From: Ophiura sarsii
Lineage: Eukaryota; Echinodermata; Ophiuroidea; Amphilepidida; Ophiuridae
NCBI GenBank assembly: GCA_035610835.1
Contig: CM069454.1
Span: forward strand, 57,518,580-57,582,579
Reading direction: 5' to 3'
DNA: 64,000 bases
Part shown: one piece after another, positions 34,864 through 46,409 of the stretch
Layout of the letters: each line of letters starts with the position of its first letter
Numbering within the stretch: the stretch's first letter is position 1
The notes under the pieces: model-generated
Database searches by the model: none
Told to the model about the DNA's origin: nothing
The model's input: only the letters and a program-made list of their open reading frames with translations
Position numbers and translations under genes: made by a program

Positions 34864-35422
34864 AAAGGGTTCAACAAAAGAAAGTATACCACTTTGTTTA
34901 TGTCGTTTTGAGTAACATTCAATTTTTTTTGGACCAAACAGGCTAGATAGGCGTTTAGATGAATTTTGTAGGCATAATTTGATACCAAATTTGCCCCCTC
35001 ACAACAAAGATAAACCATGATTAGCACCATTTAAAGAAAATTAGTCACTTTTCAAAAGTCACATTTTCAATACACATACGCGGGAAGAAAAGACCACATG
35101 TTACCTGTTCATAATCAAATAGCCCGCTCGCTCAGGCACAACCCAACACACTGTGTGATCAATATCCATTTAATTCCCGGCCATTCAAAGTGCCACGCAC
35201 AGCATTTTCTCGCGGCTTGCGTGCGTTAAAAATGTGACTTTTGAAAAGTGACCAATTTTCTTTAAATGGTGCTAATCATGGTTTATCTTTGTTGTTAGGG
35301 GCAAATTTGGTATCAAATTATGCCTAAAAGATTCATATAAATGCCTGTTTGGTCAAGAAAAAATTGAATGTTACTCAAAATGACATAAACAAAGTGGTAT
35401 ACTTTCTTTTGTTGAACCCTTT
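34864..35422. mobile_element. Foldback MITE, AAAGGGTTCAACAAAAG ends
   Basis: Arms of about 220 bases pair (AAAGGGTTCAACAAAAGAAA with TTTCTTTTGTTGAACCCTTT; ATAAACCATGATTAGCACCA with its reverse) around a centre at about 35090-35220. A split copy lies at 46625-47270. Confidence 0.82.
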
Positions 35423-35591
35423 ACCTAAAGGGATAGGATGTATGTATGGATGTATGTATGTATTGTTGTTTACCCAGGTGTATTCAAACACGTCTGATAT
35501 GGCTGCTGTGTATACTCAACGCCGCCGGCGCTGTCCGTGTAGGCACGCATACAGACGATGCCGGCCAAGCGGCAAGACCCCGCATATAAAA

Positions 35592-35675
35592 CAAAAGTGA
35601 TCATAATGGGGCTCGAACTCACAACCTTTCGGTCCCCATGTCAACGTTCCATCCATTACACCAACCGTGCTCATT
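35592..35675 (-). other. tRNA-related head, minus-strand copy
   Basis: Minus-strand TTGGTGTAATGGATGGAACG, then AAGGTTGTGAGTTCGAGCCC: box A- and box B-like motifs about 35 bases apart. No proper anticodon stem, so a SINE head rather than a tRNA gene. Confidence 0.55.
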
Positions 35676-36207
35676 TAAGCCAAAAAAAATGGCAACTAAT
35701 TTATTTATATCTAATTTTATTAATTGGACATTTGGGCATAATGTGGGTTAACGCCACACATTTATATTTTAGCAATTTTAGGCAATATTTCAGGCCTATT
35801 TTTCATTTTTAAAGTAAACTTAATTAACATTGAAAACCATATCATCGTCTGTAATTAAAAAAAAATCCTATGTGTTGCCCCCAGTTCATATACTTTACAT
35901 TATACGTTTTTTCGTGTAAATTGTTGCACAAAATAAGCCAAAAGTCACATTTGAGACGATAAATCGTTCATGTCATTGCAGACGATGCTGGACACGAATT
36001 CCGAACTTTGACAGTTTGTATTGGCTTAATACGTAATCGCGAATACCCATCGCAAAAGTCTAAACAAAACACTTTTCTATGTATAACTATAGTTAATAAT
36101 CCTAAAACCGATAGTCAACGTGTCCTTTTTCGACCTTTTTTCAAGTTCAAATGTCCAATTAATAAAATGAGATATAAATAAATTGTTCACCAACATTTTG
36201 TTAAATT

Positions 36208-36285
36208 AGTACGGTTGGTGTAATGGATTGAACGTTGACATGGGGAGCGAAAGGTTGTGAGTTCGAGCCCCGTTATGATCATTTT
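36208..36285 (+). other. tRNA-related head, plus-strand copy
   Basis: GTACGGTTGGTGTAATGGAT and GGTTGTGAGTTCGAGCCCCG, the same as the copy near 35,630 but inverted in place. Confidence 0.55.
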
Positions 36286-36474
36286 TGTTTTATATGCGGG
36301 GTCTTGCCCCTTGGCCCTGAGGCTTGGCCGGCATCGTCTGTATGCGTGTCCACACGGACAGCGCCGACGGCGTTGAGTATACACAGCAGCCGTATCAGAC
36401 GTGTTTGGATACACCTGGTAAACAACAATAGATCGAGTCCATGCTTCCTATCCCTTTAGGTATATTAGTCTCAG

Positions 36475-36865
36475 GTTTCATGACGGTGTTATAATTGTCA
36501 AAACCACTAGGCCTTGACGAAATCACGTTCAGTGCAAAGTACAATTAATAATGATAATATTCTGAAAATCTGAGATCAATCCAATGAAAAATAAGACCGC
36601 TAGCATAATTTGCGCAAACCATGTCATTTACTAGTCTGTACAATGGGATTTAAACACCCCAGAAAATGACATGGATTACGTTTCAATACTTTTCATTTAC
36701 AAACATTGTAAATCATAATATCAATAATAATTACAATCTGGAGTTCCTCTTATCCTGGCCCAAATCATTAATAGCTACATAATCATATATTTGATGCTTG
36801 AATATTTCTGCGCAATGTTCAACGTTGCTGGCTCAGTGTTCTCAAGTATAACACCGTCATGAAAC
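36475..36865. mobile_element. Small MITE, GTTTCATGACGGTGTTATA ends
   Basis: GTTTCATGACGGTGTTATA at the left and TATAACACCGTCATGAAAC at the right, 390 bases apart, with an AT-rich core and no reading frame of note. Confidence 0.7.
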
Positions 36866-37632
36866 AAGTGATAATTCTTTATACACCCTGTAGGGACGAG
36901 TGTCACGTTTGAAACTGTAAACTCAAAAATACGCAGAACAAAACTACGCACTGGGATATTTGCTTCGATTAATCCATACCCTTTCGGACCGTTAATTATT
37001 ATTAATTATTATATATAAGTGTCTCGAGTTTGTGAGTAGTTTAGATATGCCCTATGTTTGTGTTTAAAGGCATATTCAGTAATTTTGAAGCACAATTCTT
37101 TTTTTCCCCGGATGTTCATTAATATTATTAGAATACAATATAAAATTGAAACTGTATCAATGGATTCACGCCTACAAGGTCAAATTTAAGACATTCTCTG
37201 ATTTCATCCAAACCTGCGATAATTCAAATCGAGATCGGAAATACAGGTCACATATGGAGCAGGTTTGAAGACGAGATGTTCAGAATAGGTTCGCAGACGA
37301 TAATCCCATATTTTGATTTTAATGATTTTAATATATCTGAGTAGTCGAACTAAAATTGCGGCTTGAGACAATCAATCAATATTGATGGTGAAATATCAAA
37401 TCCTGGACTGGGGAGTACCTGAAGGTTCTGTTGTAGGTCCTGAACTATTTGTCATCTATTCGGCTCCCATCGAAGATATCATAAACAAGCATGTACGGTT
37501 CATACTGACGTGTAAACCCGACCATATTTGGTCATTATGTTCAATTGATAGCGAGTGAGAGGGGACGTACAGAAATGGATAAAAAGGGGGCCCTCGACAA
37601 CTGGTCTGACGCTTAATTGCTCTAACAGGACA

Positions 37633-38136
37633 TCAAACATCGCTGCTACCTTGCTCGAATCGAAGAGTAACAGATTTCCCTCTTTGGTCGGTCTTTGAAA
37701 ACCTAATAACTACATCCATAAAACCCTCATTGATGGTGACATCCCTGAAGTTCAAAATGCGTGATAAGTGTGATTTCTTTGTTGTTGAAATAGCAGTGAA
37801 TTCCCCCACTCTCAAAAACCAAAAAAAAAAGCTAAAAGGAAGGTTCCTCTAAATAATGATGCTTCAACACTGAGTAGCAAAATCCCCGCAAGGATGGACA
37901 AATGTGTCTCAAAATAGGAATGGTGATGGGAGATGTACAATCGGGTTGCCCTTTTAAACGCCAGGATCCTCCCTCAATTTTGTTATCACGAAATTGTCAG
38001 TCGGGTCTAACCATCCATTAACCTTGTGAACCAATGCGATTGAAGCTAAATAAGTGGCAATTGTGAAAGGGGCTTTCCCTTCAATTGACAAATGCGATAT
38101 AAAGGCGACAACATGAGGAATAGGAGCGGGCCACAC
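37633..38136 (-). pseudogene. DIRS-like tyrosine recombinase fragments
   Basis: Two frames: the core-binding domain (38136-37954) ends in TKLREDPGV, and the catalytic domain begins (37815-37633) with MRVGEF. The second breaks at SSDV, where another frame reads CPVRAI, a motif expected next. The catalytic C-terminal half is absent. Confidence 0.68.
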
Positions 38137-38365
38137 GCAGGTGACACCAAGTCGTGTGCGGAAAAAATATCAAAACTTGCTACTCCGCGACGGTTAGTCG
38201 CGTGAGAGAGCTTCTGGCCAAGGATGCGTGAATTAGCTTCTGAGCTTCTGCCTCTAAAGATTCCAAAGAAAATCCGGTACTCGAACACCCATTAGCGATT
38301 AACCCGGCGCAACTTCCCAAAAGCGGTCCATCTGAAAGCGTGATAATGCATCAGCGATTTCTTAA

Positions 38366-38745
38366 GGGGGCTGTTAACCCTCAGCATAGCCTCAGTAAAA
38401 CTATGTAATTCCTTTATTATTCATTTAATCTATACAAAAGTATACATATTTTTGCTGAAAAGGGTTCAATAAATCCAACCATGATCATGAAATTATAAAA
38501 ACACGTTTTTTGACCCATTTTAGGTTTTGCAAAGATAACTCAAAATATCTTTTGTCAAATTTTGTCATACTAGTTTTATTATATTGCTGATACAATTCCC
38601 TAGGAACGGTTTTTTTTTTTTTTTTTTTGAAAATCATTATTTTTTAAATTATCGACCAAAAAGTGCCAAAAAATGTGATTTAAATTACCTCAAAAATCAT
38701 GAAAATCACATTTTTGGCACATTTTAGTCAATAATTCCAAAAATA
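38366..38745. mobile_element. TTAA-type foldback MITE, left part, inserted in the DIRS relic
   Basis: Begins TTAA-GGGGGCTG and follows the left arm of the copy at 14258 (GAAAAGGGTTCAATAAATCC, CACGTTTTTTGACCCATTTT) through the poly-T centre. It then diverges; no matching right end is seen. Confidence 0.7.
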
Positions 38746-38928
38746 ATTAGATTATGAAAGAAGATGTAACGAAGGCAATGATATACAATAATCTAAACAT
38801 GTTGATGCTCTGTATTATGATATCAAATGTAAACATGATATATGTGTATTATGATATACAATATGCACAGAAAATATATGACTATCCACTTGTGTAATAA
38901 TAAGATATACAGTGTAATGTTGAAATAA

Positions 38929-39333
38929 TCATGCTGAAAAGCACATGAAAACGCCTGGAATGTGATGCGCGGAAAAAGCGACATTGTCCATGAGACATCG
39001 AAGAACAAAACATCTAACTAATTTCATGATCTCAGGGCATTTTGATGATTGTTTATTGATTATAGCTACCACAGCTGCATTATCTGACCGCATGATCACA
39101 CGCATGACACGCTTACCCTTCAACAATTCGCCCCATGCCACTATTGCGACAACCACTGGAATAGAATGTCTAGCTGTTTTGCATTTTTCAGACCGAAGAC
39201 CTTGAAACCATGCCCGTTGAAAAAATTCCCCGAAACCTATCTCGCCGCTCGCGTCCGTAAAAAATTGTAAATCGCGATCTTCGCACCAAAATTGTTCTGG
39301 GATATAAATTGCACTACCATTGAAACTCTGCAA
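38929..39333 (-). pseudogene. DIRS-like RNase H domain
   Basis: 134 codons with FTDAS (first catalytic Asp), a central E/K-rich helix, SDNAAV (Asp) and HHIPG. The match to DIRS-group RNase H is good. Upstream on the same strand is the RT, downstream the recombinase; the three are in different frames. Confidence 0.78.
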
Positions 39334-39690
39334 AAAAAACTAGCCACTTTTTCAAATCGAATAATGCCCCTTTTGTGATACGAATTTGTGCCAAGACTGC
39401 TTCACGCCCCGCATTAAATCAATGAGACGGCGCAAGAAAGCGCGTCCTGGGTTAACCGCCTTGCAAACGGAATGGGAACCTGTGATGAATTATGTACATT
39501 CTGAACCTTGGAATATGATTCTTTCTAATTTATCAGCAGGGATTGAAATAACCTGGCGAACCGAATCGATCCCTAAGCCCAAAATGCACTCTATATTTAG
39601 TCTAGTAGTGGGAGCGACTGATTTGTCCTAAGCCAACGGAACGCCCAACTTCCTACACACCTTGTTGAAACTATTTACAATGTGTTGGCA

Positions 39691-40119
39691 TTACAACCCA
39701 CCCTCAGCCGAAACGAAGATGAAATCATCGACGTAATGGGAGATGTTATCGGAACCACCTCCCTTTTCCCGCCCATTCAAGGAAGGTAGAAAAAGTTTCA
39801 AAGTAAAAAGGAGAACAAGAAGCACCCATATGAAGAGATTTGTCAACAAAGAAATGATCACCAAATGTAATGCCAAGAAGTTCAAAATCGCCAGGAGAAA
39901 TGGGTAAAAGACGGAAAGCTCAGACTCAACATCCGATTTTGCTATTAACACCCCCTTCCCATTACGTGACACTAAATTTACAGCATCATCAAAAGATGCA
40001 TATTGAATTAAACTACACAACGATTTTGTAATGCCGTCATTGATGGAGCCACCCTCTGGATGGGATAAATTCTGTATTAAACGAAACTTCCCAACCTCGG
40101 ATTTTGGGACCCAAGCCAA
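39691..40119 (-). pseudogene. DIRS-like reverse transcriptase fragment
   Basis: The start matches the fingers and palm of DIRS RT (KFRLIQNLSHP, SLIQYASFDDAV, GVLIAKSDVES). A hydrophobic, poorly matching middle section indicates a frameshift pair, and the catalytic HYVDDF box comes near the end. The second half of the RT towards 39340 is not open. Confidence 0.75.
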
Positions 40120-40264
40120 TTGGTGAAATTATAAGATTTGGTAAAGGAATTGAGCTAAAAGGACCCGCCACTCGGTTCAGTTTAACCAGGGATACTATTA
40201 ATTTTGGGATAGGAAAGTCCTATACTAACGTACGTAGCGAAAACGGACCCTTTTGCATATTTGA

Positions 40265-40700
40265 ATAAATTATGGTAATCGTCCGGAATGCGTCCGTGAC
40301 CGGCGTTTAACGCGTTTAACAATGTTTAACCAGGTTTAACGGAATTGTTAGTCAGCATAGGTTTGGGGGCGCTGTAGATTTACACAGACGACGGTGGCCA
40401 CGCGAAACCTACATTTTGAATTCGTAGTGAATAACACGTAATCGCGAATATTAAACTTATCATTTTGACAAATTCATCGTAATTAGAAGAATTTTTATCG
40501 TTAACCGGGCGATGACTGTTAAAAATAATTCAAAATGGTGCACTCCCGTTGCCATATTGGGTCGTCTGAGAGACGCGTGGCCAGCGTCGCGTCGTCTGCT
40601 ACAATTACGCCTTATCGGTAGAACAGCGCCACCAATTCTATGCTGACTAAGTTCAATTTAAAAGTGGACCCGATCGGCAAGCTCAGTGGCATACCCCTGG
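40265..40700. mobile_element. MITE copy of the GGCCACGCG family
   Basis: Begins near GTCCGGAATGCGTCCGTGACC and contains CACAGACGACGGTGGCCACG and ACCGGGCGATGACTGTT, all shared with the cluster at 19.8-21.1 kb. It abuts the DIRS relic. Confidence 0.55.
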
Positions 40701-41536
40701 TTTAACCTCCTTCATTAATTTATCTTTGGCAGCTGAAGGTTTAAGATCTACGGATTTTAAATTTGGTCCCTCCCTTGAAAGCGTAGCACCTTTATAGCCT
40801 TTAAACCATTTGAAAAACCCTCCTCAAGAATATTGGCAGCCTTTTTATTGGCAACCCTTTCTTTCTACATACATGAACAGTCATCTGTCATCAATTGAGG
40901 GCGCTCTATTTAGTGACGCACTGCCGTCGTTTTTTACACGGCGATTCATTAAGTGACGGAAGTCCGTCGCCCGCCGGAATGTGAACAAAAAACACTTTTC
41001 AATAGAGGGCGGACTTGAGAACGGGACTGCGTTAGCAAGGGAACGGCCTCACGTCACAGTAATTTTAAAAATTCATAAATAGCCGATTCTGCCGATTTTA
41101 AACAACGAAATAACTCTCTTATCAAAGAGATAACCGTTACAAAGGCATCACTTCTAAATACTACGGGGCTTATATTTAATGTAAAAATTATCACTCTTAC
41201 ACTAAAAAATCTATAAAATGGTGTCATCTCGTCTAGAAAATGAAAATGGTGGTCTCATCGCAGCAAACCGGTCAAAAAAGACATAATTAAAGCTTGTGTC
41301 GTGTGAGGTTGCGGTTAAAGGTTTAATGTAATCATCTAACTGGATGTCGCAAGGAGTTCTGATACCTTATGCTGCCCTCAACTCGATGGATAGTTACTTT
41401 TTATGCAGATAATTGGGTGTAAAAGGCCTGAACGTATGCCGACGTATTCAAAAAATAGCTCGAAAATTGTCAGAGTCCGAGAACGTCCAAGAACGTCCAA
41501 CTTCCCAACGAATTGCGTCAACATCGGTGATGGAAT
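40701..41536. other. Non-coding part of intron 5
   Basis: Remnants of MITEs (GTGACGCACTGCCGTCG and GTGACGGAAGTCCGTCG near 40910-40970). No reading frame with a known domain. Confidence 0.55.
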
Positions 41537-42676
41537 GGACGTATCCATAGCGTATTAAACGCATACATAGCGTATGACTAACGTATTGATAGCGTATCAC
41601 TAACTTATAACAAACTTATGACAGCGTATCACAGCGTATGCGATCGGCGAGCGTATGACTAACGTATTCGTAGCGTATGTCTGCCGTGCTCGACGTATCC
41701 TCAGCGTATCCTCGGCGTACAACGAACACGTGACTTATGCCGTTGCAGAAATTGAGTTTCGTACACGGCGGGACAAGTGTTGCCAGTTCAAGTAAACGCA
41801 GCCTAGATGATAACTATTAAAATATCTAGAAGGGTAAATCTATATGTCTAACCTATAACTTAAGACGATTAACGTACCTCTAACGTATGTCAGCGCATGT
41901 CTAACGTATGTCAGCGTTTGTAAACGTATGTCTAACGTACCACGAACCTATCGGGAACTTATGCAGAACGTAAGTTAAGCACACGTTGAGTACGTCGAGA
42001 AATTTTGAACATGCTCAATAATTTTTCGCGGGCTCGACGTGTTCCAAATTTTCACAACGTATCACAGCGTGCTCTTAACGTATACGACGTATCCCAAACT
42101 TACCCCTAACTTGTATCAGCGTACACCAACGTACGCCAACGTACGCCAACGTACGCCAACGTACGCCAACGTATTTTTCGATATTTCGCATACGTTGTTA
42201 TACGTTCAGGCGATACGCCATGGTGTGACAGGGCTACCGTACAGTTAGCGCGCATTCGGCGTTTTGGGAACTTATGGAGGGTTTGAGTATATAAACGGGT
42301 CCCTTGAGTATCTCATCCTCACTTCTTCATGGTCTGTCCTGGCCTTCTTGCTTTTTCCTCCTCCTCGGCCTCGGCCCCTGGTTGCTTGCTTCTTCTTGGG
42401 AGGCATGTTAACTGCTTGATGACATCGGCGGGAATGATGTAATGTGAGATCGGCGCGGTATTTATACGTGCTACAGCGGCATAATAAGCCACGTGTTTGT
42501 TGTACGTCGAGGATACGCTGACGATACGTCGAACACGGCAGACATACGTTAAGCATACGTTAGTCATACGCTCGCATACGCTGTGATACGCTGTGATAAG
42601 TATGTTATAAGTTAGTGATACGCTATCAATACGTTAGTCATACGCTATGTATACGTTCAATACGCTATGGATACGT
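41537..42676. mobile_element. ACGTA-rich foldback element 1
   Basis: Arms at about 41537-41760 and 42490-42676 are inverted copies of roughly 200 bases, built from degenerate short units such as AGCGTATGACTAACGTATTG and AGCGTATCAC. The right end reads GTGACAGGGCC. The centre holds direct GTACGCCAAC units (42120-42170) and the short RGG frame. Confidence 0.72.
42272..42406 (-). pseudogene. 44-codon basic RGG-type reading frame with TATA box, remnant of a transposon gene
   Basis: The minus-strand ATG at 42406 opens a frame starting MPPKKKQATRGRGRGGGKS, a nuclear-localisation and RGG-like N-terminus, and ends at 42272. A TATA box (GTATAAATAC, 42458-42467) lies about 50 bases upstream in a GC-rich context. 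The frame lies in the centre of the ACGTA-rich foldback. It looks like the surviving promoter and first codons of a transposase or partner gene from an autonomous parent. Function is not known. Confidence 0.4.
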
Positions 42677-43162
42677 GACAGGGCCTGACACGATCGCCCG
42701 GCATAAGGTGAATACGTGAGAATACGTCGAAACTCGTTGGAAATACGTCAGGCATACGTTAGACATACGGCACATATACGTTATCAACTCGTTATCACTA
42801 CGTTGGCTGTACGTTTCCCCCAGCCTACGTTCATCAACGTATACCAACCTACGAGTAACGTACGAGTAACGTACCACTAACGTATGCCAACGTATATTTA
42901 ACGTACCACAAACTTACCGGGAACTTATGCAGAACGTATTAAGCACACGTTGAGTACGTCGAGAAATTTTGAGCATGCTCAATATTTGTTCGTGGTCCAA
43001 ATTGTCACAGCGTATCACAGCGTGCTCTTAACGTAAACGACGTATCCCCAACGTACCTCTAACTTATATCAGCGTACGCCAACGTACACCAACGTATTTT
43101 TCGATATTTCGCATACGTTGTCATACGTTGAGGCGATACGTTATGGTGTGACAGGGCCTTTA
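42660..43162. mobile_element. ACGTA-rich element 2, with right arm directly repeating 41985-42235
   Basis: 42930-43160 repeats 41985-42235 in the same direction (GAACTTATGCAGAACGTA, GAGTACGTCGAGAAATTTTG, GATATTTCGCATACGTTG) and ends in TGGTGTGACAGGGCC. Together with GTGACAGGGCC at 42673-42683 this points to ends of the type GGCCCTGTCACACCA, and to two related elements side by side. Confidence 0.6.
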
Positions 43163-44084
43163 AAGATAAATGGATTCAACCAAAGTAAACACCACTTCGA
43201 AAACCGAATGAGAATTATAACAAATCAATTGAATATCAATCAATCAACCAAGCAAGAAAATTAAAGCTTGTAATAAAATATTGATTGAAAATATGAATGG
43301 AGTAACAGACGCAGAACTGAACACTATTGATCCAAGATAAGAAGAGCTTATAAAACACAATGGTTATATTATTCTGAGATACCGAGGGTGAAATAACAAT
43401 AAAGACGGGACCAGAGGGAATAACTAAATGTTAATATAAAAATGTGAAATCAAGATGGCGACCAAAATATAACTCTGAACTTGACCCTGAGGTAAAAGGT
43501 GAAATTTATGGCGGGGAAAAATTGGATGTGATAATTTGAAATGATGTAAGATGAACAATAAACGGCCTAAGAATAAATACGGCTTTATAATAAACACAGC
43601 CTTACAGGGATACAAAACAAACGTGAATTAGGGGATTATTTTATAAGCTCTTCACGACTTCAAGTTCAAGTTTTAAACATGAAATGGCAACTAAATTAAT
43701 ACACATGCTCCGTAAAAATGAAGTGTACGAGTGTCCATAATTTTAGACTCGCAAAAAAATAATCTAAATCTAAATTTGATCAGTCCAATGTAAATGCTAA
43801 TTGACTGAGATAAATTATGAACAAATCGGGCTCAACGAGAGATTGGTCTTTTACAAAAATATATATACACACATTTATAGACCTATTTATTGATAGGCCT
43901 GAATCACCTCAAAAGGGGACCTTGACACTATAATATTAATTATCACTCACATATCTTCATCTTCGTTCACAAAGAAACAATCCATACGGTCATGTTGAAT
44001 CCGAGTAAAAAAATATGTCATGGGCGCATCGAGATCGTCGACAAGCGTAGATTTTGTAGTCACCAGATGATATTTTACCAGAAA

Positions 44085-44191
44085 GCATCAGGGAGATGAC
44101 TATTATTTTTATATCGAAAATAATATCAAAAACTGCCAGGCGAGCATCAGGGAGATGACTATTATTTTTATATCGAAAATAATATCAAAAA
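44085..44191. repeat. Two-copy direct repeat
   Basis: GCATCAGGGAGATGACTATT through AATAATATCAAAAAC occurs twice in a row, the copies about 58 bases apart. Confidence 0.9.
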
Positions 44192-44715
44192 CGGGACATC
44201 AGCAACAAAACGCCAAACGAAAAACGGAGCAGTGGTCACTTCAGTGCAACATGGAACTCTGACAAAATTTGGCTCAATCTTTTTGTTCATAAGAAAAATA
44301 AATAATTCATGTCCAAAACTTTCGCGCCAGAGATTAGTGTCCTCAAATATGAATTTCAAAGCGTGGGGACAAAGATAATTTGCATACTCCAATACATAAC
44401 ATTTATTATTCACAATTCCCCGAGGATTGACAGCAAGTACAGCAGTCCAGATCCAACACGTCTGCAAGTTCCAGACACTGATCGGGGTATAACACGGAAC
44501 GAATAAAGAAGGAACTCATCTAAAAGCGTGAGAGACAACGATTATCGCAATGCACTCGCTATGCACTTATAAAACTCGCCCATTGCTTGTGTGGTAGATT
44601 TCGATCACGACAGGAGCATGCGCAGATGCGATTTTTGTGTAAGTGGTCTGTGATTTTGTCAATATTATATTTTTACTGTGATTTGTCGATCTGCATTAAA
44701 TGCAAAAAGTAACAA

Positions 44716-44732
44716 CGCCCCCGGCTGAACTC

Positions 44733-44772
<40 letters not shown>

Positions 44773-44789
44773 AATTGCGCCACGGAGGT
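44716..44789 (-). tRNA. tRNA-Asn (GTT), possibly degenerate
   Basis: On the minus strand the arms are: TGGCGCAATTGGTTAGCGC (D arm, box A), TTCGGCTGTTAACCGAA (anticodon arm, GTT), GGTGGTTCGAGT (T arm, box B). The acceptor stem pairs 6 of 7, with an A-C at the first position, and the T stem has one mismatch. The anticodon arm is perfect. The mismatches suggest a pseudogene or recent decay. Confidence 0.65.
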
Positions 44790-46409
44790 GATTATTTACT
44801 AGGCTGTTTTGGTTTGTCATGTTCACCCGTACACTTCCCCGTACACTTTCTTGCAAAGTCGGGCATCGTTTTTTCTTAAATGTTGCTTGCATATTGCCTT
44901 TGCTGTCGCCTTTAATACATGTGCTGTCACTTGAACTTGGAACCAACGTTTAATTTGAACTGTCTATTTTCAATAAAAAAATACTCCAATACGGGAAAAA
45001 AATCAGAAAAGCTCACAGACAACAAATAAGAACATCATTTTACTCGACCTAGAATTTCAATCAACGGATTTTAATCATCGGCAAAACCCGATGATGTGAG
45101 TGACGTCATTTAATGAGCTCATTAGCATAATTTATGTCCGTGAAATATACAATAGGGTTTTGGTAGTGCTATGGGGGAAGTCCTTCGTTACACGCTCGGT
45201 TTGACACGCTCGGGACGTAAATACAACGCAAGCACAATGCTTCGCCCTTTAGGGTCTTATATAACACAAATTACAAATACAAGTTATAGTCCGGGGACTC
45301 GGAGTAAGTTCAAAAAGTGAAATAATGAATGTATTGGACAATAAAAATTAGGATGCCAATTTGTAGGCATAATTCCAAAAGTACCAAATCTACGGCGTGA
45401 CAGATCGCCATAAAATATTACGCCAAAATAAATTTCTCCGGTGCTGTTTGCGCACATATTTCGGCCCTAAATCATAAAAAATAAAGGCCCACGTTAACCA
45501 GTACAACTTCAATATAATATTAAACTAGAAATAGGCAAAATCGTAAAATATTCCGTATTTGATCGCGGTTAAAACGTCTTTTTCCGTATGCACAGAAATT
45601 GCGAAGTCCAAACCCGGAAGTAAACTAACTGTTGTTCCTAATACACTTTCGCTGGTGCTTCAGTGATCAATACCAATTTACCCGGGCTATTTACCGCACA
45701 GTGAAAACTTACACAATCACACATTTCTCACAATTAATTCAAAAATAATATTACATAAAAAGCTGATCTTTACGGGTTAGTACAAAGAGATGTTGCGCCA
45801 CGGGGAATTCCCAGGTATCGAATCCCCACCGTGTACAGCGCACGGTTCAATGCAGCTGAATTTACGTACGCAACCTCTTCATGCACTCATTGGGCTAATT
45901 TGGCTAAATCACTCACAAAGGCAACACGGAACAAAACGGCTGTGAGTGACGGAGTGACGGAGTGACGGAGTCAGTCACATTTGCTCACATAGGCTGATCT
46001 ATACGACCAGCAAACATATTTGGTGTTGTAGTAAGTCCGTGTATTATTATTAAATTAGAAGAGATGTCTGTAAACTGGGAATCTAAAATGAACTCTATAG
46101 AAAAGGCAATCAGATCATGGACGACAAGAAATCTGTCAATGGTGGGTAAAATACAAATAGTAAAAAGTATTTTGGCATCTAAATTCTCGTATATAGGTTC
46201 AATAACAGACTTACCCCATGTGTTTATAAGCCGAATAAATAGAGAATTTTTCAAATTTGCTCAGAAAAAGTAAAAAGATCAACGTTATCTAATGATTATG
46301 GAAATGGTGGGCTACACAATGCTGAACTTTATGCATTTTTAGATTCGTTAAAAATGTTTTGGTTAAAAAACCTGATATCTCCAGAAAAAGATACATGGAC
46401 CATTATTCC

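Larger units (their letters stand above)
35424..36460. mobile_element. Foldback element whose arms carry tRNA-related sequence
   Basis: Arms at about 35424-35735 and 36148-36460 pair over roughly 300 bases. Outer ends are CCTAAAGGGATAGGA / TCCTATCCCTTTAGG. Each arm has a tRNA-like head with box A-like TGGTGTAATGG and box B-like GTTGTGAGTTCGAGCC, followed by CCGGCATCGTCTGTATGCG and GCGTTGAGTATACACAGCAGCC (in the arm sense). This is either two inverted insertions of a tRNA-derived SINE or one foldback that captured it. Confidence 0.7.
34365..37042. mobile_element. Outer inverted-repeat pair enclosing three nested foldbacks
   Basis: The left arm (34365-34830) starts AAACTCCTTACAAAAAGTATCG and reaches CGTCCCTACAGGGTGTATA. 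The right arm (36877-37042) runs in reverse from TACACCCTGTAGGGACGAGTG to GTGTCTCGAGTTTGTGAGTAG. Another, solitary copy of the left-arm sequence is at 33716-34000. Confidence 0.6.
37615..40130 (-). mobile_element. DIRS/Ngaro-like tyrosine-recombinase retrotransposon relic
   Basis: On the minus strand the order is RT, RNase H, tyrosine recombinase. RT (40119-39691): GKFRLIQNLSHPEGGSIND and, after a shift, ISHYVDDFIF. RNase H (39333-38929): LQFFTDASGEIGFG, RSDNAAVVAIINKQS and HHIPG. Recombinase N-terminal part (38136-37954): HVVAFISHLSIEG and TIATYLASIALVH. Recombinase catalytic start (37815-37633): MRVGEFTAIS with the first Arg, then FSKTDQRGKS. Several frameshifts are present and a TTAA-flanked MITE is inserted at 38366. 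The end of the recombinase with the Tyr nucleophile is not seen. No terminal repeats were recognised. Confidence 0.83.
43163..46039. other. Non-coding part of intron 5 apart from the tRNA-Asn
   Basis: AT-rich sequence with scattered palindromic bits, a short GTGACGGA triplet repeat near 45950, and no recognised protein domain. Confidence 0.55.

Noticed and set aside
34529..34915. 128-codon plus-strand frame after exon 5
   Set aside because: Falls in the left arm of the outer inverted repeat; no domain, and sequence shared with other repeat copies.
42039..42248. 69-codon frame with YANVRQRTPT repeats
   Set aside because: Translation of GTACGCCAAC tandem units in the foldback arm.
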